This document shows, piece after piece, positions 35,276 through 46,860 of a stretch of DNA of 64,000 bases. The stretch lies in NCBI GenBank assembly GCA_949130495.1, contig OX422221.1:28587917-28651916 (forward strand), written 5' to 3'. Source of the stretch: Sambucus nigra. Taxonomy: Eukaryota; Streptophyta; Magnoliopsida; Dipsacales; Adoxaceae. The translations under genes and the position numbers were made by a program. Position 1 is the stretch's first letter. Each line of letters begins with the position of its first letter. Under the pieces are notes generated by a model. That model ran no database searches. It saw only the letters and a program-made list of their open reading frames with translations, and had not been told where the DNA came from.

Positions 35276-36960
35276 AGTCATCATTTGGCTGCCCCATTTG
35301 GCAGTGAATGGCCAAGCACTTGACCCCTGTTTATCACAACACAGAGAAGAAACAGTTAGCGCGAGGGACGTGGATATGAATATCAACCGTTCCAATCAAA
35401 ATTATTATGTCAATGTTTACCGTAATGCATTTTTCTTCCGCTCCATATTCAGTTCAGTAGCAGCCTCAGTATCCTCAAATGGATATATATATCCCCATTT
35501 TTTGTTCAATTTCAAATGGATATATATATTCCATTCTTCTATCCATGCCATAAAATTAAAATGGTTGATTTTTGAGCGTATTACTTAACTTATCTTATCA
35601 AGTAACATTCCTTATTAACCTAATGAATATAAGTGCAAGAATAAGCGTATTACTTAACTTACTAATAAATGGTACATATTTAAAGCTTCCAGTATGTGAC
35701 ATAACTATCTTTGAGTACTATAATAGTACTGAGGAAAAAATCAAATAAAGCAGCAGATCATTTCACAAAAACCACCCAAAAAATTAGTAAGCCAAAATTT
35801 GGGATTAATTTTCTAACCACATCCAGCAAAATATTATCATATAAGAAAGAACAAATTAGTTCCTTAAACTAAATGTTAAACAAAATTGAACAACAAAGAG
35901 ACACGATCTATATGTAAACTATGTACAGTTTTAGTTAGAAAACTTAAACTCAAATCCAATGCAATGGATAAATCTTATTTTTATCATAAATTCCAAATTA
36001 AAAAAATTCTATGTTGAACCAAACATCCACATTGATAATCCTTGATTTTAAAGTAAATATACCATTATAAAATCTGAAACCCCTTTTGAAACAAAAACGA
36101 TCAAAAACAAAACCTCAGTTCACAAACCCAAATCAAAACGCACAAAATAAACTTAGATACCCACAAACTAACTCTAATTGTAAAAATCCTTATAAGGCAA
36201 AAAAATATAACCTTGAATTTGAATTGTTTAAGATCAGCACTTGAAAGGAATAGAAATAAATGAATTCAATGTATGTACCTGACATTTTCACTTTGTTCCT
36301 CCACAAAATTCGAAGTATAATTTGTACATTTTGGATCTGATTCAAGCCCTTGGGCATTTGCTTAAACACAAACGTCCCTCTCTGTCTTAACCCTGTTGCC
36401 ATTATAAACAATAAAGACAAATTAATATCACAATTTTAACATAAACATGAGAGAGAATGGGTAAAACAACAATAGATTGGCGTGGCTTTGGAAAGATAGA
36501 GAGAGGCGATTGTCTATTCATGATTCAAAAACAAAAAAAATATCTGAACATAAAATAGAATACTTATTTATGATTCTCCACACCAAATAAACGTGAACCT
36601 GTCATTAAAAATGAGAAACCAAATGCAAAATATAAATCAGAAATGAAAGAAATCAAAAAAATTGTAAAAATACAAACCGATCATTAAAAATTAAACAGAT
36701 GAGATTTCAATAAGCTATGTCATGCAACTCTCCTGTTGGTTTATGTATGGTGGTAGAGGAATGGAGGGGATTTGTGAGAAATGCAATCACAGTGATGGGT
36801 CGCGTTGGAAAGAGAGAGAGAGGGTTGTCTTTTGTTTTGAGAAAGAATAGTCAGAGAGAGGTAACATCATTTGGGAAACAAAGAAACATGTTTGGATTAA
36901 AGGTGAAAATGCGTGTGAAATGTTTGAGCGGGATAGCTGAAATATACGGGCGGGATAATT
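35276..36960. other. Helitron body, no gene recognised
   Basis: AT-rich sequence with only short frames. Two similar purine-rich stretches at about 36470-36510 and 36760-36860 (GAGAGAGAG with GGATTTG/TGGCTTTGGAAAG) suggest an internal duplication. No protein match can be named. Confidence 0.4.
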
Positions 36961-37076
36961 GATTTTGAGGGTGAATCACAACCATTGAATTGATGAGTGG
37001 AGATGTGGCAAAATCAGTATCGTTATTGTGCTTTTATATTTTTTGAATTCAAAAACCATTATATCTTATTATATGG

Positions 37077-37077
<1 letters not shown>

Positions 37078-37147
<70 letters not shown>
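37078..37147. repeat. (TA)n(TG)n microsatellite
   Basis: TA tract 37078-37098, then about 24 TG units to 37147, where the P2 LTR resumes after the Helitron. Confidence 0.95.
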
Positions 37148-37148
<1 letters not shown>

Positions 37149-38870
37149 TGTGTGAATGTATATACCTTGTGTGATGGTTTGTGTATATGATGTGATTGCC
37201 CATATATCTAGTGTGAATGATATCTATACCTATTGTGTGAGCATACCCCTCCAGTGCTATCATGAGAAGTTGCGCGATGTGGGTGAGGCCCCTGGCTTGA
37301 GGAGCAGGGAGCGTGTAGTCCCCAGGTCATAGACGTCCATTATTTATTGCGTGATTTTATTCTGGGTGAGAAGTTTTGGGTGTGATTCATTCTCACTTTC
37401 AGGTTTGGAACTATGACTTATTCCCACACGTTGTATTTTGTTTGATTACTAGGGCGGTGTGATAATAATCCGGTGGTTGGTAACCCGGGATAAAGTGAGT
37501 AATTCCTCGAAGACGATAGCATTCTGAAGTATTCACTTATAAGTAAATGTGATGTTAGTATTTTTAATGTACGCTAAGTGTGTTATGTGTACGTGCTTAT
37601 TAGGGTTGAATGATCGTGCTTTATAACAAGAATAAAGTTATATATACCCTATAGGTACTGTGTGATATCTTATTTGTGTAATTAGAGATAGTTACTTATA
37701 ATAGATAGCTGATGTTATATGTGTTGTGTGCCGAGGGAATAATGGATCTCAATGAGCAACAATGTCAAGCAATAGTCTATCAGAGGCTTCCTTCTCTGGA
37801 TTTCTCTTTGCTAGATGTCCCACGCATGTAACATAGCGCAATGTTGAGAGTGGGGAGAAGTTTAGTCCTTAGTATTCAGAGTTATGTGTTATAGCAAAAC
37901 AATGCTTCATAAGAATAGAAAGTTGACGTGTGACTATATTGATGTAATAACTTGTTAAAGTTAATAACTAGAAATAGATAATTTCTAATAGGATATGTGT
38001 ATGTATATATTTATATGTTAACATATAGATTCGGGCGCACACTTAGGATATGTTAGAATGAGAAGATAATGGTTATATATTTGAGATAGTGGTTTACGCG
38101 AGCATAAATCTATGCATAGATTGAGATTGAACTGTTCCTATAGTGTGTCGGGTAGCTTAAATAAGGCTCACGTGCATACATTTATGTGCACGGTTTAGTC
38201 GAGGGGTGAGTTTAAGTTTCACGAGAGTGCGGCTCCGCTTTAATCATCGAATTTTTCATTTATAATTATTGTGCATTTTAATGCACTTGCTAAATAAAAT
38301 GTTTTCACACCTGGGGCTTTGACCCGTTTATATTTCTCTCGTGCTATACATATTTTGAACTATATATTATAGGTGTCCCACCACATGGATGCCAATGATG
38401 ATTTCCTATTCAGTGTCCCTGGAGCTGTAGCAGATGCAGATTATTGCAGGATTTTCTTATAGCGGCTTCCTATCCTTGTAAATCTAGTTAAGGATTCAGT
38501 TTGTGTATCGAGTTTGTACCCAATGTTTATATGTAGCATTTTATATCTCTCTTCTCAGGATTTTTGTATTGTCTGTGACCCAACAGCATATTCGGGTATG
38601 TTTCCTTTTGTGCACTTATGATGTTATATAGGATTACTTTCTTTTATCTTAGTATTTGTGTATACATTGTCATGTTCAGTTGTTAATATCATTGGTATGA
38701 TGTTCGTTGTATGTTTTAAAGTTTTTTTGGCATCCGCTTATTTTAGTATTGGGTAGTTAGCTATGTTTGTTTAGTCTCGATAGTAGATGCTGAGAATGAT
38801 CCACTTGAGATTCCTGATTTTTTATAGTATAGGGATGGCCACCCGTTATTATTTTAAGCAGGGTGTTACA
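37148..38870 (+). repeat. P2 5' LTR, right part
   Basis: Contains the segment GTGCTATCATGAGAAGTTGCGCG, matching P1 at 10793-10815, and structured module copy F (37738-37880). It ends GCAGGGTGTTACA at 38870. Confidence 0.85.
37738..37880 (+). other. Structured module, copy F
   Basis: GGATCTCAATGAGCAAC, TTCCTTCTCTGGATTTCTC, CCCACGCATG and GAGTGGGGAGAAGTTTAGTCC are in the order seen in P1. The inner hairpin is weakened (TCTC-TTT-GCTA), so this copy is partly decayed. Confidence 0.65.
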
Positions 38871-39029
38871 GGTATTATCATAGCATCAGGTTCTAGTGTC
38901 TTAGGATCTGTGCGGGTTTTTTGCATTCTTTCTTAAGCATTCTTACTGTTGTGATCAATACGCCTCTATTTCCTTCTGCGATGCGTAATTACGTGAACGA
39001 CATTCTGATACAGTTGCTCTTGTTTCAGA
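38871..39029 (+). other. P2 leader with degraded primer-binding site
   Basis: GGTATTATCATAGCATCAGGTTCTAGTGTC follows the LTR end and is a mutated TGGTATCAGAGCATCAGGTT. The leader before gag resembles those of T1 and T2. Confidence 0.7.
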
Positions 39030-39780
39030 TGCTACCGACAAGTGGTCGTCTAGACGGGGCAAATAGAGGGGCTGAGAATATTGAACCCCACATGACTCAA
39101 GGGACCGTGACTGCAGCCGAAGCTGCCAATATTATTGCACAAGCACTAAATGCTGACATTGCTGCAATGGCACAATAACCTGCAGGTCCGGTAGCTCAAT
39201 CCCACCCAAGGAAATCTGCTTGGGAAAGAGTACGAGAAGACTTTAGGAAAGGGCATCCTCCAGAATTTTGGAGAGAGTTGATGCAATTGTTGCAAGTCAG
39301 TGGAAGAAGGATATACCAAGACACCTTCGATTGGTTGAATGCAGTAAGGAGGAGAAGTATATACTTGACACCTTTAAGATAACGGGTGTAGCTCTCCAAT
39401 GGTGGGAATCGGTTGCCACATCGGGGTAGAGAGATGCAATGGCCAAAGAACATCTTTGGGTATGCTTTGACTGAAAGTATTTTCCTTCCACGATTCAGAT
39501 TGAACGGAGGAGGACATTATTGGATGTGACTCAAGGTGAATGAACGGTGGCTGAGTACGAAGAAGAATCTATTCGATTAGAAAATTTTATGCCCGACGAG
39601 GTAAAAACAGTGGCGAAGTGAATAGTGAAGTTATTGGGAGGTTTAAATTGGTTAACTCGATAGGGTTTGTTAGGTAACACGGTATTACTGACTTTTACCG
39701 ACGTCATGAACGTGGCGTTGTTACATTTAAAAGGGGATAAGAAATTTAGTGACTTAGGTTCATCCATTAGGAAGCCATGA
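39030..39780 (+). pseudogene. gag: P2 gag pseudogene (Tekay type)
   Basis: The N-terminus reads MTQGTVTAAEAANIIAQALN, parallel to MNAAEVAAIVAQAVN of T1 gag, then SAWERVREDFRKGHPPEF. After shifts, GVALQWWESVATS, KYFPSTIQIERRR, TVAEYEEE and MPDEVKT follow, which are landmark motifs of the gypsy retrotrans_gag domain. There are at least six stops and two shifts. A recognisable CCHC knuckle and any pol sequence are lacking. In an intact element this domain forms the capsid. Confidence 0.85.
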
Positions 39781-41060
39781 GATAATGCCATTGGAGGAAG
39801 ATCATCGTCGCAACTACGTTATCGACAGGAATATCGAGGGCCGTAACGGCGTCTCATCCCACAGGATGGATAGGAGGGATCTATTTGAAATATAGGCCAT
39901 AGGAAGGGGGATTGTCCTAGAAGAGGTAGAGGGCAACTTTTTGAGGAAATTTTGGATGTGAAACCCCTACAACAGTTCATAGGTCAGTTCGGATAAGAGA
40001 ACTTCGAACAGGGACACGTTGATGAAGCGAGGCTGTTGGATTATGGAGGTAATACGTAAATTATTTTCCTTTGTGCTTAGGTAATGCTTTAAATGGTGTT
40101 GAGAGCGTCGCATGTAAGATTTTAGCGAGTGGTTAGTTGTTATAACCATGCGAGGCATATGATTTCCTGGAAGGGAGGAGTGAGAAAGTGTGGCACTTAA
40201 AGGATACCTTTCGAGAGAATAGATTGTTTTGAGATGTGATAGTAGAGAGTTACGATTTTGTTTCAGAAATAGGAACTGTTAAAGTTTATTGAGTAGTAAC
40301 GGTAAGGCTATCATTTTATAGTTCGACTAGATGCGTGTATTTATAATATTCCGGTTATGGAAAGGCCTATCTTATGGCGGTGTTTTGATGTGATGTAAAG
40401 GATTTTATTACTGAGGAGATTCAAGGTTTAAAGGGTTCATTGTTGAGAAAGGAATTTTAGCTCGTGGTTGTGTGCGTATTGAGAATTAGATGTTGGTAAA
40501 AATATTGCATTTATTGAGGCATTGTGTCTTGAGCATAAGGTATTTGATTTATGTGTCGAAAGATATAAACTATTTTATAGTACATTGTTTTATAGTGCTT
40601 CGGGAAATATTAACATGGTTCAAAACTTTTAAGACTTTAGTCCTGATTTAACGGATCTCAATCTCCGACAGAGTTACATAGTAGTGTATTGGGAGGGTTC
40701 CTTCTTTGGATTTCGCTTGCGAGACCTCCCCCGTGTGAAAGTAGCGAATGTCAGGAATTGAGAAGAGTTAAATCTTCGGAAATTTTCAAAATTATGTGCA
40801 CTTGGTACGTCATAATGAATTAATTTGTTGAGAGTTATATTATGATTTGTGGTTAAGTGGAGCTGGGTAATGTTTTTTTTAGTTGAGCTCGGGTATAGGG
40901 TGTAAGGGCGCCCTGGTTAACTAATTTTATTTTAATCTGAGATGATTCGGAATTAGAAGTGGGAGAAATAGATATAGTTATCTAGAAGGTAGGTGATGTA
41001 GGAACTAGTTGGGGTTTGGGGTACAAGGATTAACTTAATTTCGAGGACGAAATTTCCCGT
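39781..41060 (+). other. P2 interior tail, non-coding
   Basis: No protease, RT or integrase motif. Structured module copy G lies at 40650-40780. The end shares TTTCGAGGACGAAATTTCCC with P1. Confidence 0.65.
40650..40780 (+). other. Structured module, copy G
   Basis: GGATCTCAATCTCCGAC, GTAGTGTATTG and GGTTCCTTCTTTGGATTTCG. The inner hairpin is TCGC-TT-GCGA. The outer stem GGGAGG (40691-40696) pairs with CCTCCC (40725-40730), again changed on both sides relative to copies B and D. Confidence 0.75.
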
Positions 41061-41134
41061 AAGGGGGGAAGTATAAAATACCCCGTGATTTTGAGGATGA
41101 GGAATTTAATTAATTTGGGAGAAATAAAATTTAA
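41061..41134 (+). repeat. P2 polypurine tract and truncated 3' LTR
   Basis: AAGGGGGGAAGTA (41061-41073) then TAAAATACCCCGTGATTTTGAGG, matching the start of the 5' LTR (28975-29037) for about 60 bp only. Confidence 0.85.
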
Positions 41135-41620
41135 GGGTCCATTTGATAGCTAAATTTGCCATGGAAAATGACAAATAAGTTGGCAATTATGATATTTGCC
41201 CACTTTTTGGTCTTTTTGATAGCAAAGTTTACCTATAAGCTATTTGCTCATGTACAACACCTCCAATGCATAAAAAGTGGACAAATTTTGCTTTGCTATT
41301 TGGGTGAGAAATATTTGCCAAACAAATTTGCCATTTCTTACAAGTATTTTATTTTTATTTTTTTATGATAAAATATTTTAAAAACTTTTTTATAAACTAT
41401 TAAAAAATTGTTTTAAATAATTTTTTTTAATAAACTGTTTTATGAAACTATTTTCAATAAAAAAAAACTATTTATAAAAAATATTTCAAAAAATGTTTTT
41501 AAATTGTTTTAAAAATTGTCAAAAAACTCTTCTAAAATAGTTTACAAAAAGTTTTAAAATTGTTAAAAAAATGTTTTATAAAAACTGTTTTAAAAAAACT
41601 TTTATCCAACATCTGTTTTT
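41135..41620. other. AT-rich insert joining P2 and T1
   Basis: Starts GGGTCCATTTGATAGCTAAA, reminiscent of hAT-type ends. It continues as an irregular series of TGTTTTAAAA and AAAAATTGTTTTAAA words (41360-41600). No matching inverted end was found. It separates the truncated 3' LTR of P2 from the truncated 3' LTR of T1. Confidence 0.4.
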
Positions 41621-42177
41621 GAGGTGTGGTTGGTTTTTGGTAAGTTGGAACTATATCTTAACTTCTCCCGTAGCCCATTAAGTCCCTTAGTGTAGTTAGT
41701 GGGTTTAGTGGATAAATAATAAGTCAGATTTTTGTTTCTAATTTTCGTGGGTTTTAATTCCCAGATTTCCGAAATTACCAAAATGCCCCTATAAGTTACC
41801 GGTATGGCCCAATAATGCCCCGGGACCCAAACTTAACACCCGGCTAGTGTTTTCTGACTATTTCGACCCTTCCGGACACGTTGGCGCACTCAAAATGACC
41901 ATACGGGTGATAAAAATAAAATTCACTTTTTAATTCAAATAATTATATTCCTGACGCGACTGTCACGCGCGTCCCAACAAAGTTTCCCAAATTGTCGTAT
42001 TTCAATCTCGCGACAATTTCAATATTTCCAATATTCATATATTGCCAAATATACACATTATAATCAAATACTAACTCACATCTTGTTAATATTTTTATCC
42101 GGATTAATTTCCAATTAATACACATTTAATTCAATTAATCCCCAAAAATAAATATCACGAAAATACGGGGTATTACA
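41621..42177 (-). repeat. T1 3' LTR, U3 part only (557 bp)
   Basis: Nearly identical to 49446-50002. In plus orientation it ends ACGGGGTATTACA. The match stops abruptly at 41621. Confidence 0.9.
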
Positions 42178-42190
42178 TACTTCCCCCCTA
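42178..42190 (-). promoter_or_regulatory. T1 polypurine tract
   Basis: On the minus strand TAGGGGGGAAGTA precedes TGTAATACCCCG. Confidence 0.9.
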
Positions 42191-42219
42191 ATAACTGAAT
42201 TTCGTTCTGAAATTTGGAA

Positions 42220-43760
42220 CTAGAAAGTACCTGGTAAGAACAACTCCGGATAATGTTCGCGCATCTCATCCTCGCGCTCCCATGTGGACTCCTCGACATT
42301 ATGATGTCGCCACTGAACACGCACTAACGGAACTATCTTTGACCGCAGTTTCCGCTCACTTCAGTCCAAAATAGCAATCGGCCCCTCCTCATAGGAGCTA
42401 TCCGGCTGGAGATCGATGTCCTCCAAAGCAATGTGAGAATGAGCCAAATCGTCTCTAAGATATTTCCTTAGCGAGGAAATATGAAATACATCGTGAATCC
42501 GATGTAAATGCTCCAGTAATCCAAGCCTATACGTAACTGGTCCAATCCGCTCAATAATAGGAAATGGTCCCACATATCTCGGTGCCAACTTCCCTTTCTT
42601 CCCGAAATGCATGATCCCCTTCATAGGAGATACTCTGAGCAAAACTTGGTCCCCCACTTGGAACTCCCTGAAGAATCTCTTCGCATCAGCATAGCTCTTC
42701 TGCCGATCCTGAGCTACTCGAATGCAATTCCGTATCAATTCTATCCTCGCCGAAGTATCCTGAATCACTTCCGGCCCAAGTAGTCTGTTGTCCCCCACCT
42801 CCAACCAACATGCTGGGGAACGACAAGGTCTACCGTACAACGCCTCAAATGGAGCCATGCCAATGGTGAACTGGTAGGAGTTATTGTAAGCAAACTCCAC
42901 CAGTGAAAGATACTGCTCCCATCCACCCCCAAAGTCAATGATACTCATACGTAGCATGTCCTCCAACATCTGGTTTGTACGCTCAGTTTGCCCATCGGTC
43001 TACGGGTGATACGCCGTACTCAACCGCAGTTCTGTGCCCATGGCCTCCTGAAAACTCTCCCAAAATCGTGAAACAAATATCTTGTCTCGGCCAGACACGA
43101 TATTTAGGGGCACACCGTGAAGTCTCACTATCTCTGAAATGAAGAGCTGGGCATACTGTCCCGCAGTGTAGTCTGTCCTTACGGGTAGAAAATGAGCGAC
43201 TTTGGTCAACCTGTCCACAATTACCCAAATGGAGTCATGACCTCTCTGTGACGTAGGCAACCCCGTGATAAAGTCCATGGAGATGCTCTCCCACATCCAC
43301 ATCGGGACCTCCAATGGCTGTAGAAGTCCTGCCGGTCTCTGATGATCTACTTTAACTAGCTGACAAGTGGAGCATTTTGAAACAAACACGGCAATATCTC
43401 TCTTCATCCCGCTCCACCAATACTGTCGCCTCATGTCTTGGTACATTTTGTCCCCTCCGGGATGTACCGCGAACCGTGAGCCGTGCGACTCTGCCATCAC
43501 CTCGTGCCGCAATTCTTCCCCTTCCCGAACTACCAATCTCCCATTGAAGCGTAATCCCCCGTCTGAGCTGACGGTATAGGACTCGGCTCCCTCTGCTAGT
43601 AATCGAACTATCTTCTCCTGACAGAACGAATCTTTTGCCTGTGCCTTTACCACCTTCGTAACAATTTGCGGTGTAACGGTCATCATAGACATGAATGATC
43701 GGGCCACTGCATCCTGGTGTCCCAACTCCTTCCACTTGGAATTCCACACCCCTGCCACCT
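42220..43760 (-). pseudogene. pol: T1 integrase with C-terminal chromodomain
   Basis: The N-terminal HHCC zinc finger is visible (HEVMAESHGS...HPGGDKMYQDM...CSTCQLVK), then the DDE core: SISMDFITGLP, NIVSGRDKIF and, after a stop, TDGQTERTNQMLED. The GPY/F-type region reads [17 protein letters not shown], followed by [16 protein letters not shown]. The C-terminal chromodomain (SERKLRSK...VQWRHH...WERE...YPELF) ends at about 42220. Chromodomains of Tekay-type integrases direct integration to heterochromatin. There are two in-frame stops: one at about 42998 replaces Gln of HPQTDG, and one at 42359-42361 replaces Arg of DRSERK. Both fit C-to-T change. Confidence 0.92.
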
Positions 43761-45039
43761 CATCTACTGGTCTACGGCTCAACGCATTTGCCACCATGTT
43801 AGCCTTCCCCGGGTGATACTGGATATCGAACTGATAATATTTCACAAATTCAAGCCACCTCCGTTGCCGCATATTCAACTCCTTCTGCGTGAATAGGTAC
43901 TGTAGGGACTTGTGATCCGTGAACAATCGAAACTTCTCCCCCAAAAGGTAATGTATCCAAATATGAAGGGCAAATACCACTGCCGTTAACTCCAAGTCAT
44001 GGGTAGGTTAATTCTTCTCGTGAGGCTTAAGCTTACGGGAAGCATAAGCTATGGCCTGACTCTCCTGCTGCAGTACACCTCCAAGTCCTTGTAAGGACGC
44101 ATCGGTGTAAACAAGATACTCAACTCCTGGTCTCGGCAATGCTAACACAGGTGCTGAGGTTAACTTTTCCTTCAACTCATCGAATGCCAACTGACAGGCA
44201 TCACTCCAAATGAATGGCACACCTTTACGAGTTAGATGTGTCATGGGACCCGCTATCATGGAGAAACACCAAATAAACCTCCTGTAGTATCCTGCTAAGC
44301 CCAAGAAACTACGGATCTCAGTCGGTGTTGTGGGATGTCCCCACTCCCTCACCGCGGATACCTTCCCCGGATCAACAGATATCCCCCGGTTGGAAATAAT
44401 GTATCCCAAAAACTGGACCTCCTTCAGCCAAAACCCGCACTTCTCATATTTTGCATACAACTCGTTCTGACGTAGCGTCTGCAAAACTTGCCTCAAATGC
44501 TCGGCGTGATCCTCCTCTGTCTGGGAGTAAACCAGAATATCATTGATCAAGACAATGACAAACTGATCTAGGAAATCTCTGGAACACTCTATTCATCAAG
44601 TCCATAAACGCTGCTGGAGCGTTGGTCAAATCAAATGGCATAACTCGAAACTCGTAAGAATCATATCTCGATAAGAACGCTGTCTTCGAGACGTCCTCTT
44701 CCCTGATACGCAACTGATGGTATCCAGATCGCAAATCAATCTTTGAGAAGCAAGAAGCTCCTCTCAACTGGTCGAATAGGTCATCGATTCGAGGCAACGG
44801 ATACTTATTCCGTATCGTGACCTTGTTCAACTCCCGGTAGTCCACACACAATCTCAGTGAACCATCTCTCTTCTTCACGAACAACACAGGGGCACCCCAC
44901 GGTGAAGTACTCCTCCAAATAAACCCCTGACCCAACAACTGCTCAATCTGATCCCGTAACTCCCTCATCTCAGCTGGAGCCATACGGTACGGTGCGCGTG
45001 CTATAGGTCTCGTATCTGGTAATAAGTCTATAACAAAGT
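43761..45039 (-). pseudogene. pol: T1 reverse transcriptase and RNase H
   Basis: RT motifs in order: [73 protein letters not shown] one-base insertion near 44581 shifts the frame just before the active site. The active site reads [10 protein letters not shown] where T2 has [10 protein letters not shown], so the first catalytic Asp is Asn. RNase H follows with [19 protein letters not shown]-stop-PTHDLEL (stop at about 44006) and [12 protein letters not shown], then HPGKANMVANALS. The enzyme is inactive on two counts. Confidence 0.93.
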
Positions 45040-45560
45040 CTATCTCTCGACTGGGGGTAGGCCTGGTATCTTCTGAAACACATCGGAATACTCCCTGACA
45101 ACTGGGATCGAATCTAAAGGAATCACAACCTTCTTAGATATATCCTCCTCTAGGTAATATAAATGAGCGGTCGAGCCTCCCTCTGGGCGAGGCATCGCCA
45201 CTACAAACATCTCTTGCCCCGGAATGGCAAAAACAATGCTCCCACCGAAGCAATCAATCATGGCTCTATAATCAACGAGCCAATCCATACCGATAATCAC
45301 ATCGTGAACATGCATATCTAATACCAACATATCTGCAGGTAATACCAGACTACCAATCTTTACCCCCACTCCCCGGCATATAAAGAAAATAAGTGACCCA
45401 CTCCCCAATGGTGAGTCTACACACGTTACTGTGCTCTCTGCCGTATCTAACAACCCTAAGGCTTTCGCAAAATGTGTAGCTATAAAGCAATGTGTTGTCC
45501 CCGTATCAAACAAAACCCGACCCATAGTACCATGGATAGGAAACATACCCTCAATCGCGG
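45040..45560 (-). pseudogene. pol: T1 aspartic protease
   Basis: Contains RVLFDTGTTHCFIA, with DTG as the catalytic triplet of a retropepsin, then VIGMDWLVDYRAMIDC and a tail leading to RT. The stretch itself is open for 168 codons. It follows gag without a new start and would be released from a polyprotein. Confidence 0.85.
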
Positions 45561-46860
45561 GTGGTGCCTGTGGAGCTGCTACCTGGTGGACGTTATAGAC
45601 ACGTCCATACTGTAACTGCCCCTACTGCACAGGAACTGCTGGAATGGCTGGTAGTGCTGGCACCTGGGCTGGAGCTGGAAGAGCAGGTGGAAAAAGTGGC
45701 CTATGTGGCTCATATCGAGCACCCTGCTGCTGCTGCGGGGCCCTGCCCTTATCAGGACAATCCTGACGTTTGTGGCCAATCTTACCACAAATGAAACACT
45801 TCCCCAGAAAGTTTCCCCCTCGCTGTCCCTGCTGCCCTCGGCCCTGGTGGCCGTTACCATTTCTGCCCTGGCCTTGCTGGCCCTGGTGAAACTGCTGATG
45901 TTGACCATTTTGACCCTGCTGGCCCTGATGGCCGTTATGACCCTGCTGGCCATTCCGGAATCCTCCCTGACCGTTCCTGAAACCCCCTGATCGGAACCTC
46001 TTATGATCCCCCTGCTGGGAACCCTGATCACTCTACCTATACTGACCCTGAGCTGACTGTGCCCCGCTGGCACCATTTCCCCCTGTCCTGCCCTGATGGC
46101 TGGACTCTCCTGATCGCTTCCCCTCTGTCAAGTGAAAGCGGTGGTCCTGGCAATGGAGCAATGCATCGTTAACCACGTCAGAATAAGTGGCCAACGAGAG
46201 GTTCCCTAATAAATGCTGACGGATCCTCCAAGTCAATCCATCTATGAATTTCTGAATCTTCTTCTCTTCCGTTGGTATCTCATCTGGGACAATATTCAGT
46301 AAATTGGTGAATTCGGCCTCATACTCGGCCACAGTCTTACCCTCCTGTCGAAGGTTCATCAACTTCCTCCTCATTTCTGTGTGAACAGCAGACGGAAAGT
46401 ACTTGCGGTCGAACCGCATCCAGAACTCCTGAATCGTGAGAGTATCTCTCTCCTCTGCGGTGGTAATAGACTCCCACCACTGTAGTGCAGATCCCACTAG
46501 CTTAAAAGTAGCTAGTACCTGCCTCTGAACGTCAGTGCACTCATACATCCTCAAGTGCCTCTGTATATCCTTCCTCCACTGACTCGAAACTACCACATCG
46601 GAGCTACCTGCGAACTCCGAAGGGTGTGCTTTCTGAAAAGCATCAGGTACACGTTCCCAAGCAGACGGGAATGCATGAGCCTGAACTGGCGCGGCTATCG
46701 GCGCCTGAAGTGGTGCCTGCTGAACTACAGCTAATGCGGCATTTACCGCCTGAGCCACGATGGCTGCAACCTCGGCGGCATTCATCGTGCCCTGAACTGG
46801 TGCAGGCTGTGGTTCTGGCGTTGCATCCCTGGGAATCCTTTGTGCACGTCGTGGAGGCAT
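45561..46860 (-). pseudogene. gag: T1 gag with CCHC knuckle
   Basis: ATG 46860 opens MPPRRAQRIPRDATPEPQPA. The retrotrans_gag domain follows: SQWRKDIQRHLRMYECTD, ALQWWESITTAEERDTL, RKYFPSAVHTEMRRKLMNL, TVAEYEAEFTNLLNIVPDE. A stop at about 46031 interrupts a Gln/Gly/Asn-rich linker. Beyond it, in the same frame, lies the zinc knuckle CFICGKIGHKRQDC (about 45750-45791). A second stop near 45622 lies before the protease. Both stops look like CAG to TAG. Confidence 0.92.

Larger units (their letters stand above)
33799..37077 (-). mobile_element. Non-autonomous Helitron (3279 bp)
   Basis: Read on the minus strand, the 3' end is a hairpin CCGTGCC-TTCA-GGCACGG, then GTATCCG, then terminal CTAG followed by host T: the standard Helitron 3' signature (hairpin about 10 nt before CTRR, inserted before T). 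The 5' end is TCCATATAATAAGA preceded by host A at 37078. There are no terminal inverted repeats and no target duplication, as expected. No Rep/helicase gene is present, so it would need one in trans. It carries a LINE endonuclease fragment at 34488-35090 and possibly other captured pieces. It is inserted in the TA microsatellite of the P2 LTR next to the solo LTR. Confidence 0.75.
28975..41134 (+). mobile_element. P2: decayed long-LTR Tekay-like element, split by two insertions
   Basis: The 5' LTR starts TGTAATACCCCATG at 28975 and ends GGGTGTTACA at 38870. It is interrupted by a solo LTR (30763-33787) and a Helitron (33799-37077). Removing both leaves 1788 + 1793 = 3581 bp, almost the P1 LTR length. 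The interior (38871-41072) has a degraded primer-binding site, a gag pseudogene, one structured module and a polypurine tract. The 3' LTR is only 62 bp long (41073-41134) before unrelated AT-rich sequence. No pol is present. P2 is thus a close structural relative of P1. Confidence 0.85.

Noticed and set aside
45579..46076. 165-codon minus-strand ORF overlapping T1 gag
   Set aside because: It is another frame over the Gln/Gly-rich linker; the zinc knuckle is encoded in the gag frame.
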